Below are positions 1-5,942 of a DNA stretch of 10,905 bases, in pieces. The stretch lies in the NCBI GenBank assembly GCA_002071245.1, contig MWEV01000268.1, positions 1 to 10,905 on the forward strand. The letters run 5' to 3'. This stretch comes from Deltaproteobacteria bacterium ADurb.Bin026 (GTDB lineage Bacteria; Desulfobacterota; Syntrophorhabdia; Syntrophorhabdales; Syntrophorhabdaceae). Both the position numbers and the translations under genes were made by a program. The notes under the pieces are model-generated. The model was not told where the DNA came from and made no database searches. It was given only the letters and a program-made list of their open reading frames with translations. Each line of letters opens with the position of its first letter. Position 1 is the first letter of the stretch.

Positions 1-67
1 AACGCTTTTGCCGATTTTGTCAAATGCTCTTATGGCACGGCATTCAAGAACGCTTAAAGGGCACCAT

Positions 68-319
68 CTATGGCGTCCTGCGGCCAGCCACAGGGCGTAT
101 CTCCAAAAGCATTACGCACCTCCAATATTCATCATAAACAGCATTTTTTGTGAACCACCCCTTGATGGCGCCATCACTGTCGCGGATAGCGCCATCTTCT
201 TCTATGCTGTAGCTCTCAAACCCGAAGATATCCCGTTCGGTTATCTCGGGGGCCATCAGTTCGGTTCCGAAAGAGCATATACAGAGAACCGAGCATATAA
301 GTAAAATGTATTTTAGCAT
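68..319 (-). CDS. Small probable secreted protein, unknown function
   Basis: An 83-residue ORF just downstream of the ARPP-1-type gene on the same strand. I chose the ATG at 319 because AGAAGG lies 4 bases upstream. A GTG at 334 that overlaps the upstream TGA as GTGA is an alternative and would add five residues. The N-terminus (MLKYILLICSVLCICSFG, then TELMA) looks like a Sec signal peptide or membrane anchor: one basic residue, then a hydrophobic run of about 15, with cleavage likely after the Ala near residue 23. The mature part is acidic and contains two short related units, EDGAIRDS and SDGAIKGW. The C-terminal end is basic (RPVAGRRTP). I do not recognise a family. The 11-bp gap to the upstream stop suggests the last gene of the same operon. 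The abrupt basic tail could also mean a truncated or frameshifted gene. Confidence 0.5.
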   Translation of the reverse strand: MLKYILLICSVLCICSFGTELMAPEITERDIFGFESYSIEEDGAIRDSDGAIKGWFTKNAVYDEYWRCVMLLEIRPVAGRRTP

Positions 320-330
320 GAGACCTTCTG

Positions 331-1314
331 TCACCTCGTTCTGTTTCGCCTTCTCTGGCTCATGCCTGCCATCCTTCCTATCTTTTCGCTTTCTGGAAGG
401 CTAAAAAAGGCCAGGTGGATTACATTATCTTCATGCACAAGGGCGGTGCCTACTTTTTCCTTGCCTTCAAAACGGTAATCAATCCCAAGACCGACAGATT
501 TATGCTTCGTTTCATTGCAAGTGATAATTTCCTGCAAAAAACCCTCTACTATCGCAGGGTTGGGTGTTATTGTCTTTTTCTTTCTATCAAGCAGTGCTTC
601 AATGGCGCAGCTCTTAAGGAGTTTCTGGTGTAGTTTTGCATAAGCGGTGTTGCTTGAGAGCACATCAAATCCCATAAGCACACCATTTATTATTACCATC
701 ATGCCTCTCTGTTCTGGCATCATCGTGATGGCGTTTAGGTAATCGTCTAAGTCTTTTTCTCTTGATTCGAACACATCCTTCATTGCGCCTGTGCTCGAAT
801 GAACCTTTGCGTTGCCGGACATTGCCTGGATGTCGTCCCAGACTTCTCCCTGGTCTGACGCATATCTCCCTGTTTCCCGAACGTTTCTCATGACGGACCT
901 GGCCTTTTTCCTCTTTATGTTGTATGCCATGATCAAGTCAGAATCCCTGAATTCGGATGAGGTATAGGACCATCTGCCATGCTCCGTGCAGCTCACCGGG
1001 ATTACAGTTTCGCTCATACCGGCTATAAGTACCGTTGTATTCAACACCCTGTTCTGTTTGGCACCTGAGAGTTCTTCGCCATCGAGCAAAATGACGGGGA
1101 TATCTCCTTTATTGATTACCTTAAGTTCAGGTACGTTGCCTCCTTCGCTTATCTCAGTTACAATGAACGTGCCCATATCGAGCGCCTCTTTCAGGGTGAT
1201 GTATGATGGGCCCCCGTTGCCGTCCAGAAAAAGCGGTATGACTGCCAGGTTGTCGTGTACCTGCATATCGCCAGATTTAATCCTGTTGATAAAATTTTTG
1301 ATGTCTTGATCCAT
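331..1314 (-). CDS. ARPP-1 / DUF6569-type domain protein
   Basis: A 327-residue protein with no signal peptide or membrane segment visible, so probably cytoplasmic. It starts at an ATG with AGGGAGG five bases upstream. The strongest recognition point is LLDGEELSGAKQNRVLN (residues 76-92), followed by a hydrophobic strand and VSCTEHGRW (107-115, with Cys109 and His112), then an acidic and aromatic patch GEVWDDI (156-162). I recall this pattern from the family called ARPP-1 (ARG and rhodanese-phosphatase-superfamily-associated protein, DUF6569), named for genomic association with ADP-ribosylglycohydrolase and rhodanese-phosphatase genes. No biochemical activity is known to me. The C-terminus is strongly basic (MSQRRRNRTR). 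The gene lies between a 43-codon ORF that overlaps its start by 38 bp and a short secreted ORF 11 bp downstream, and it is probably controlled from the promoter near 1465-1492. Family assignment is from memory; the coding call itself is secure. Confidence 0.72.
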   Translation of the reverse strand: MDQDIKNFINRIKSGDMQVHDNLAVIPLFLDGNGGPSYITLKEALDMGTFIVTEISEGGNVPELKVINKGDIPVILLDGEELSGAKQNRVLNTTVLIAGMSETVIPVSCTEHGRWSYTSSEFRDSDLIMAYNIKRKKARSVMRNVRETGRYASDQGEVWDDIQAMSGNAKVHSSTGAMKDVFESREKDLDDYLNAITMMPEQRGMMVIINGVLMGFDVLSSNTAYAKLHQKLLKSCAIEALLDRKKKTITPNPAIVEGFLQEIITCNETKHKSVGLGIDYRFEGKEKVGTALVHEDNVIHLAFFSLPESEKIGRMAGMSQRRRNRTR

Positions 1315-1408
1315 GTTGCCCTCCCTTTTTTGGTCTGTCTTTTATAGCCGAGAAAATAAACCTATTCTTGAAATCGTCCTCCTCAACCTTTAATTTAAAA
1401 CGCGGCAT
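1277..1408 (-). CDS. Small ORF (43 codons) leading the ARPP-1 operon
   Basis: The ORF could be extended to an ATG at 1459, but no Shine-Dalgarno sequence precedes that codon and it sits within the promoter-proximal leader. The ATG at 1408 has AGGAAGG five bases upstream, so I chose it. The peptide starts MPRFKLKVEEDDFKNRF and is highly charged, ending in a basic, polar tail (KKGGQHGSRHQKFYQQD). There is no signal peptide and no recognised domain. Its 3' end overlaps the ARPP-1 start by 38 bp in another frame, and the downstream gene has its own strong ribosome binding site, so translational coupling is possible. The amino-terminal part looks like an ordinary protein sequence, while the overlap part may be constrained only by the other frame. 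It could be a real small protein, a leader peptide or a chance ORF. Confidence 0.4.
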   Translation of the reverse strand: MPRFKLKVEEDDFKNRFIFSAIKDRPKKGGQHGSRHQKFYQQD

Positions 1409-1464
1409 ATCACCCTTCCTTTTGATGATGGCATGAAGGAAACATTCGATTTCCCGCATACATA

Positions 1465-1504
1465 TAAATATTGTATCAGGCTAAGATGACAACATTATGG
1501 CAGT
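1465..1504 (-). promoter_or_regulatory. Promoter with 19-bp operator for the ARPP-1 operon
   Basis: On the minus strand, TTGTCA (1487-1492) is a -35-like box, 16 bp from TATTTA (1465-1470). TACAAT (1470-1475) is an alternative -10. The element ATGACAACATTATGGCAGT (1486-1504, plus-strand reading) covers the -35 box and matches 17 of 19 bases of an element at 2492-2510 over the -35 box of the WYL regulator gene. This is a likely operator for the WYL protein, which would block RNA polymerase here. The repeat is seen directly; the regulator-operator pairing is inference. Confidence 0.5.
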
Positions 1505-1518
1505 GTGAAAAATAATTT

Positions 1519-2448
1519 TTATTTTTCTATATAGGTAAGTTCGGCGAGGATGCTTGCCTTGAATGCTTCCTTGAGTTCTTCCGGAGAAACCACCTTAACG
1601 TGGGGTATCCACTGGTAGAGCCAGGCCTCTATGCCAATGAGGCCATTGACGGTCAGTGACATCTCAATCTCACCGCTTTGCAGCTCTGTTATCTTTTGGC
1701 TCTTGTGCCATTTTTTCCTCAAGATGAAGGGTTTGCACTCCGATGCAAACCTTAAGACAATATTGACAGGCTCGCCGTCAATGAAAGCGCCAAAGGCTGA
1801 GGACAGTTCATCCTCAGGGGATATGTTGCTTGGGACATAGTGTTCGTCAAGAACGGAAAGGGATATAATGCGGTCTAAGGCAAAGGTTCTGGGGGCATTG
1901 TCTCTGTAGTAATATCCCCTTAAATACCAAATGCCTTCCCTAAAGAAAAGATAGTAGGGATCGACCTTGCTTTCAGAAGGTTTTTTGGCCATGAGGGATT
2001 TGTATGTGATCTTTATCTTGCGATAGTTGATTATGGCATCGTGGATGTCGCTTAAATACCGGTCGGGGTGGGAAGGTATGTATTCGCTTGAGAATATTAT
2101 GTGTTTCATGTCGTCAGATGTACGGGAGGACAGCTTCTTCTCTATTCCGGACAAGCCTTTTTCCATGCCGGGGCCGAAGTTTGCAAGGAGTTTGCCCGCC
2201 ATTGCAAGCGCAAGGGTTTCTTCGACTGACAGGTGGGGTTTTTTAAGCGAGTATCCTTCCTCAAAGACATAGCTGTTTTTATTCCTGTCAAATAGGATGG
2301 GAAAGCCTGCCATAAGGAGGGTGTTCATATATCGGTGGATTGTCCTTGAACTAACTTCAAGCACTTCACATAGGCTTGAGACGGTTATATCTTCATTGTT
2401 GTCAAGTTTGTTGAGTATTATCATCAAAGAATCAAACTTGTAAGACAT
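1519..2448 (-). CDS. WYL-domain helix-turn-helix transcriptional regulator
   Basis: A 309-residue DNA-binding regulator. The N-terminus holds a DeoR/HTH_11-like winged helix (about residues 1-65, recognition helix near SSRTIHRYMNTL, 33-44). A helical linker follows, then a WYL domain (about 130-205) with the diagnostic GIWYLRGYYYR (172-182) and RTFALDRI (187-194), and a C-terminal WCX-like extension to the end. Length and domain order are typical. WYL domains bind ligands, in several cases nucleic acid or nucleotides, and members of the class (PafBC, DriD, BrxR/CapW) control DNA-damage or phage-defence genes. The start is supported by GAGGGGGTG upstream. The gene is followed on the same strand by the ARPP-1 cluster, which has its own promoter bearing the same operator as this gene, so autoregulation plus control of the cluster is likely. 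Repressor or activator sign cannot be read from the sequence. Confidence 0.92.
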   Translation of the reverse strand: MSYKFDSLMIILNKLDNNEDITVSSLCEVLEVSSRTIHRYMNTLLMAGFPILFDRNKNSYVFEEGYSLKKPHLSVEETLALAMAGKLLANFGPGMEKGLSGIEKKLSSRTSDDMKHIIFSSEYIPSHPDRYLSDIHDAIINYRKIKITYKSLMAKKPSESKVDPYYLFFREGIWYLRGYYYRDNAPRTFALDRIISLSVLDEHYVPSNISPEDELSSAFGAFIDGEPVNIVLRFASECKPFILRKKWHKSQKITELQSGEIEMSLTVNGLIGIEAWLYQWIPHVKVVSPEELKEAFKASILAELTYIEK

Positions 2449-2470
2449 GTTGGCACCCCCTCGATTTTTA

Positions 2471-2524
2471 TCTATATAATAACATACATGAATGACAGCA
2501 TTATGTCAGTTTATATGTCATAAT
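2471..2524 (-). promoter_or_regulatory. Promoter and operator of the WYL regulator gene
   Basis: On the minus strand, CTGTCA (2493-2498) is a -35-like box 16 bp from TATAGA (2471-2476). The palindromic core TGACAnnATnnTGTCA (2493-2508) sits over the -35 box. Its extended 19-bp form (2492-2510) recurs at 1486-1504. A further imperfect half site in inverted orientation, TGTCATAAT, lies at 2516-2524 (8 of 9 bases of the reverse complement of the operator). The layout suggests negative autoregulation by the WYL protein, by inference. Confidence 0.5.
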
Positions 2525-2548
2525 TGTTGCAGATGTTTTATGGGATAT

Positions 2549-2680
2549 TTATTGTGAAGGGGTCTTATTTATGTGTACGGGCGAAACATCAATACTCTTC
2601 CAGTCAATAATCCGGTCTATTTTGTTGAAAAATGTATTCTTTTGTTCTTGCTGTTCCATGAAAGAATCGGCAAAACCCAT
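2549..2680 (-). pseudogene. Truncated N-terminus of an IS5-type transposase
   Basis: A 43-codon minus-strand ORF runs from an ATG at 2680 to TAA at 2549-2551. It begins MGFADSFMEQQEQKNTFFNK and continues IDRIIDWKSIDV. I recognise this as the start of IS5-group DDE transposases, where a segment like FF..IDR.IDW.. precedes the DUF772-type N-terminal domain. After Val32 (about position 2585) the resemblance stops, and the frame ends eleven codons later. The DDE catalytic domain is absent, and I saw no terminal inverted repeats or target-site duplication. This is a dead fragment left at the boundary between the WYL/ARPP-1 block and the glycan operon. Family assignment is from memory; no ribosome binding site of note precedes it. 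Confidence 0.5.
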
Positions 2681-2813
2681 GAGCGGCGAATCTGTCTGTT
2701 ATTGGGAGGTCTACTTGAAGTTTGATAATCAACATCATGTTTAAGTATGTCTATAGTTGCAAGACATTATTGGATAGATAGGTGTGCAGAGACCTTTATT
2801 AATTCAAAATTTA

Positions 2814-2849
2814 TCCTATTTTGAAATAGGAATAGTTCTTACATAAAAA
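2814..2849 (+). promoter_or_regulatory. Candidate promoter and dyad upstream of the glycan operon
   Basis: TCCTATTTTGAAATAGGA (2814-2831) is a perfect inverted repeat with 8-bp arms and a 2-bp centre, too tight to be a good hairpin and so more likely a protein-binding site. Its centre and right arm contain TTGAAA (2821-2826), a good -35 box, 17 bp from TAAAAA (2844-2849), a weak -10. The first gene starts about 114 bp downstream. No regulator can be named. Confidence 0.35.
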
Positions 2850-2962
2850 AGATGAACAACGTTTGCCATTTTAGGACGCTCTAATTTTTACTGTTTGATT
2901 TCAAGCACTTTTTGTTGTACATTAACAAAATTCAAAAAACATGGGAAAAGCTTAAACGAAGA

Positions 2963-3784
2963 ATGAAAAAAACAACGGCCTCCAAACTTACGTCCAACAC
3001 ACCACACCCTACATTGCCCCTCTCCGTGTATATGATTACCCTGAACAATGCCTCTACCATTGAAAAGGCACTCAAAAGTGTTGCAGGGTGGGCAGATGAG
3101 GTTGTTGTGGTTGATTCTCACAGCACGGATGGCGCTATAGATATAATTGGACGGTACACTAAGGATATCTTTCAATTCGATACGACAAGCCAGAGGGAAA
3201 AATATCAATATGCACAGGACAGATGCAAAAACACATGGGTTTTGTTCATAGACGCTGATGAATGGCTTACTGAAGATATAAAAGATGAGATAAAAGGGCT
3301 TATTCTTTCAGGGACGGATTATGATGGTTTTATGGTGAAAAGGAGAAATATCTATCTCGGCAGAGAGATAAAACACGGCGGCTGGTACCCTGACCACGAG
3401 ATCAGGTTGTATAGAAAGGATAGGGGGGAGTGGCAGGGGGGTATCCATGCCAAGGTGTCGGTGAATGGCAAGACGGGCCGTTTAAAACACCATTATATGC
3501 ATACACCATACACAAACACTTCTCATCAGATTAAAACCGTAGACAGATATTCAGAGGCATTTGCAAATGACCTTTTTACATCGAAACGTCGTTTTTATCT
3601 TTTCAATATGCTTTTGAGGCCAATATATAGATTTTTCAGAGACTACATATTCAAGTTAGGTTTTCTCGATGGTGTTCCAGGTATAATTATCGTTGCATCG
3701 ACCATGTATTATGTTTTTATGAAACATGCAAAATTGTGGGAAATGGAGAAATACAATGAAGACAAAGGGGATGTTCAAGGATAA
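2963..3784 (+). CDS. Family 2 glycosyltransferase, WaaE/KdtX-like
   Basis: A 273-residue inverting GT-A transferase. After a basic leader of about 20 residues, the fold starts at LSVYMITLNN (20-29). Then come ADEVVVVDSHSTDG (44-57), the nucleotide-binding strand typical of the family, and FIDADEW (95-101) with the metal-binding DAD (97-99). GGWYPDHEIRLYRK and the following W..G.HAKV region match what is seen in LPS core glucosyltransferases of the WaaE/KdtX group. The C-terminal third is aromatic and hydrophobic with basic patches, which suits peripheral attachment to the inner membrane. I chose the ATG at 2963, which has only a weak GAAGA ahead of it; a TTG at 2912 has nothing better. The 3' end overlaps the next gene by 29 bp. 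The role is addition of a sugar (probably a hexose) to LPS core or a related glycan. The exact donor and acceptor cannot be read. Confidence 0.85.
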   Translation: MKKTTASKLTSNTPHPTLPLSVYMITLNNASTIEKALKSVAGWADEVVVVDSHSTDGAIDIIGRYTKDIFQFDTTSQREKYQYAQDRCKNTWVLFIDADEWLTEDIKDEIKGLILSGTDYDGFMVKRRNIYLGREIKHGGWYPDHEIRLYRKDRGEWQGGIHAKVSVNGKTGRLKHHYMHTPYTNTSHQIKTVDRYSEAFANDLFTSKRRFYLFNMLLRPIYRFFRDYIFKLGFLDGVPGIIIVASTMYYVFMKHAKLWEMEKYNEDKGDVQG

Positions 3785-4748
3785 AGAGGTACTTGTGACA
3801 GGGGGGATAGGTTTTATTGGTAGCAACCTGTGCATCGAACTGGTAAAAAATGGCGCCCATGTTACCATTGTCGACAACATGCTGCCGAGGCAGGGCGGAA
3901 ACCTTTTTAACATAAAGGATATTGAAGACAAGGTGAGGGTTAACTTCTCGGACGTAAGAAACGGTTTGTCCATGAATCACCTTGTAAAAGGGAAGCACTA
4001 TATTTTTCATCTTGCCGGCCAGGTCAACCATGTTGATAGCATGCGAAACCCTATACAGGATCTGGAGATAAACTGTAGAGGCACGCTTGTACTGCTCGAG
4101 GCCTTAAGGCATAACAATAGGGATGCGCGCGTCGTTTTTGCAGGAACAAGAGGTGAGTACGGCTCGAGCGTAAAACTCCCCGTAGATGAGGACCATCCTA
4201 CAAACCCAAAAGGGATCTATGCAGTAACAAACCTGACAGCAGAAAAGATGGTTCTTGTTTATGACGATATATTTGGCATTAAGGGCGCGTGCTTGAGGAT
4301 TACGAATACTTATGGACCCAGACATCAGATGGCTCATGATGAATATGGTGTTTTCAACTGGTTTATCAGAAAGGCTATTGATAACGAGGCAATACCCGTA
4401 TTTGGTGATGGCAGGATACTTAGAGATTTCATTTATGTCGATGATATCGTGGATTGCATGTTAATGACCGCTGCATCGGACAATGCGTACGGAGAGGTTT
4501 TTAATGTAGGCACAGGTATTCCGGTGAGTTTCGTAGAGCTTGCAAAAAAGATCGTTGAAATTGCAGGATCAGGGCATGCACAATTTACAGAATTTACTCA
4601 GGAAAGAAAAGAGGTTGAGCCGGGCGATTATTACACGAATATCACGAAGATAAAACAGACAACTGGGTGGAAACCGTTGGTGTCCCTTGATGAGGGCATA
4701 AAGAAAACAATCGAATACTATAGAAAATACAAAAAGGAGTACTGGTAA
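3756..4748 (+). CDS. Extended-SDR NAD-dependent epimerase/dehydratase (nucleotide sugar)
   Basis: A 330-residue extended short-chain dehydrogenase of usual length. The N-terminal Rossmann motif is VTGGIGFIGSN (14-24), with Asp40 at the end of strand 2 for the NAD ribose. HLAGQVNHVDSM (85-96) and NCRGT (106-110) are standard for sugar-nucleotide epimerases and dehydratases, as are ITNTYGPR (182-189) and RDFIYVDD (223-230). The active-site strand reads FAGTRGEYG (128-136) rather than the common S-S-x-x-x-Y-G. The catalytic helix reads IYAVTNLTAEK (154-164), so Tyr155 is present but the lysine of YxxxK is Asn159. The start at 3756 has GGAGAA six bases upstream inside the previous gene. The stop overlaps the next ATG as TAATG. 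With the aminotransferase behind it, it probably prepares or epimerises the sugar nucleotide that is then aminated. Confidence 0.85.
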   Translation: MKTKGMFKDKEVLVTGGIGFIGSNLCIELVKNGAHVTIVDNMLPRQGGNLFNIKDIEDKVRVNFSDVRNGLSMNHLVKGKHYIFHLAGQVNHVDSMRNPIQDLEINCRGTLVLLEALRHNNRDARVVFAGTRGEYGSSVKLPVDEDHPTNPKGIYAVTNLTAEKMVLVYDDIFGIKGACLRITNTYGPRHQMAHDEYGVFNWFIRKAIDNEAIPVFGDGRILRDFIYVDDIVDCMLMTAASDNAYGEVFNVGTGIPVSFVELAKKIVEIAGSGHAQFTEFTQERKEVEPGDYYTNITKIKQTTGWKPLVSLDEGIKKTIEYYRKYKKEYW

Positions 4749-5857
4749 TGGAGGTAAAGATCTTTGACATTGAAAGAGACCACCAGGGGATAAAGGATAA
4801 ACTTGTAGAATGTGTGAGGGATGTCCTAACTAACGGCGAATTTGTCCTCGGTAAAGAGGTGGATAAGTTTGAAAAGGCCTTTGCAGAATATGTAGGAGTT
4901 AAGTATGCAATTGGTGTAAATAGCGGTACCGATGCGTTAAAGATTGGTGGTCTTTCGCTTGGCCTTAAGTCTGGCGATGCGCTTATAACAACCCCCAACA
5001 CATACATGTCCACTGCCATGGGGCTTTCGATCCACGGCATAAGGCCTGTATTTTGTGATATAGAACTCGAAACACTTAATATGGACCCTGAGATGCTTGA
5101 GAAAGCCCTAAAAGAAGAAAGGGATATTAAATTGTGCATTCCTGTTCATCTATATGGTCACCCCTGCAGGATGGACGAAATACTCGATGTATGTAAAAGA
5201 TACGGAGTTAGGGTTTTGGAGGATGCCTGTCAAGCGCACGGGGCGCTTTATAAAGGGAAGAAGGTGGGCGGCTTGGGGGAAGTAGCTGCCTTCAGTTTTT
5301 ACCCTACAAAAAATCTTGGTTGTTATGGGGATGGCGGCATTATAACAACAAACTCTCAGGAGATATATGAAAAGTCATTGATGTTGAGGGCTTACGGACA
5401 AACTGCAAAACATGTTCATAGCATCGATGGTTTTAATTCGCGCCTTGATGAGTTACAGGCTGCACTGCTTTTATTAAAGCTTGAAAGGCTTGATTATTGG
5501 AATAACAGGAGAAGACACATTGCATGGCTGTACAGGCGAGAACTGGACGGCACACCTGTTATGTTGATGGATGAAGCGTCATGGGCACACAGCGTATACC
5601 ATCTTTTTGTCATAAGGACGAAAGAACGGGATGAGCTTATGGGATATTTGAAAGAAAAGAACGTATCAACGCTTATTCATTACCCAACACCTATACACCT
5701 TCAAGGGGTTTATAGTCATCTTGGCTATGTGGAAGGTGCATTTCCGAATGCCGAAGCATCTGCAAAGGAGATAATGTCCCTGCCTATGTATCCTTCTTTG
5801 ACTGAGGATGAAGTGATATATGTCTCTAAATGCATACGGGAATTCTATGGTATGTAA
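4748..5857 (+). CDS. DegT/DnrJ/EryC1/StrS-family sugar aminotransferase
   Basis: A 369-residue PLP-dependent fold-type I aminotransferase that acts on nucleotide-linked keto-sugars. Visible features are the phosphate-binding SGTDAL (59-64), EDACQAHGA (158-166) with Asp159 contacting the pyridine ring, and the internal aldimine lysine Lys188 in FSFYPTKNLGCYGDGG (182-197). NSRLDELQAA (230-239) and IHYPTPIHLQG (310-320) follow, with the ending MSLPMYP. The YPTKNLG...GDGG loop resembles the C-3 aminotransferases (WbpE, QdtB/FdtB, DesV) more than the C-4 type such as ArnB, so a 3-amino sugar is the better guess. This is inference from motif similarity. The ATG shares its first base with the stop of the SDR gene (TAATG), and AAGGAG lies eight bases upstream, so the two are probably translated together and act in one pathway. 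Full length, no missing key residue. Confidence 0.9.
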   Translation: MEVKIFDIERDHQGIKDKLVECVRDVLTNGEFVLGKEVDKFEKAFAEYVGVKYAIGVNSGTDALKIGGLSLGLKSGDALITTPNTYMSTAMGLSIHGIRPVFCDIELETLNMDPEMLEKALKEERDIKLCIPVHLYGHPCRMDEILDVCKRYGVRVLEDACQAHGALYKGKKVGGLGEVAAFSFYPTKNLGCYGDGGIITTNSQEIYEKSLMLRAYGQTAKHVHSIDGFNSRLDELQAALLLLKLERLDYWNNRRRHIAWLYRRELDGTPVMLMDEASWAHSVYHLFVIRTKERDELMGYLKEKNVSTLIHYPTPIHLQGVYSHLGYVEGAFPNAEASAKEIMSLPMYPSLTEDEVIYVSKCIREFYGM

Positions 5858-5942
5858 ATTTGAATATCGTATATCGGCATGGCAACCTTGATCCCCCCTT
5901 TTTGTCATTCGCCATACATAGTTCAAGTTGATGAGAGGATTT

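Larger units (their letters stand above)
2449..2962. other. 514-bp intergenic region without an intact gene
   Basis: From left to right it holds the ribosome binding site, promoter and operator of the minus-strand WYL gene (to about 2524), a transposase remnant (2549-2680), about 130 bases in which I see nothing recognisable (2681-2813), a dyad with a candidate plus-strand promoter (2814-2849), and the leader of the glycosyltransferase operon. A TTG at 2912 would extend the downstream gene by 17 codons, but it lacks a Shine-Dalgarno sequence. Confidence 0.6.

Noticed and set aside
986..1309. A 107-codon plus-strand frame inside the ARPP-1 gene.
   Set aside because: Shadow of the minus-strand gene, with Ser/Pro-rich sequence typical of antisense reading and no ribosome binding site.
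1409..1459. Extension of the small ORF to the ATG at 1459 (60 codons).
   Set aside because: No Shine-Dalgarno precedes 1459, and the start would lie within a few bases of the likely transcription start. The ATG at 1408 has a strong site.
1508..1526. AAAAATAA...TTATTTTT inverted repeat at the 3' end of the WYL gene.
   Set aside because: It is made only of A and T, so the stem would be very weak, and it overlaps the coding end. Not convincing as an intrinsic terminator.
2787..2802. GAGACCTTT-like stretch that recalls an insertion-sequence terminus.
   Set aside because: Its orientation does not fit the minus-strand transposase remnant, and no partner repeat was found on the other side.
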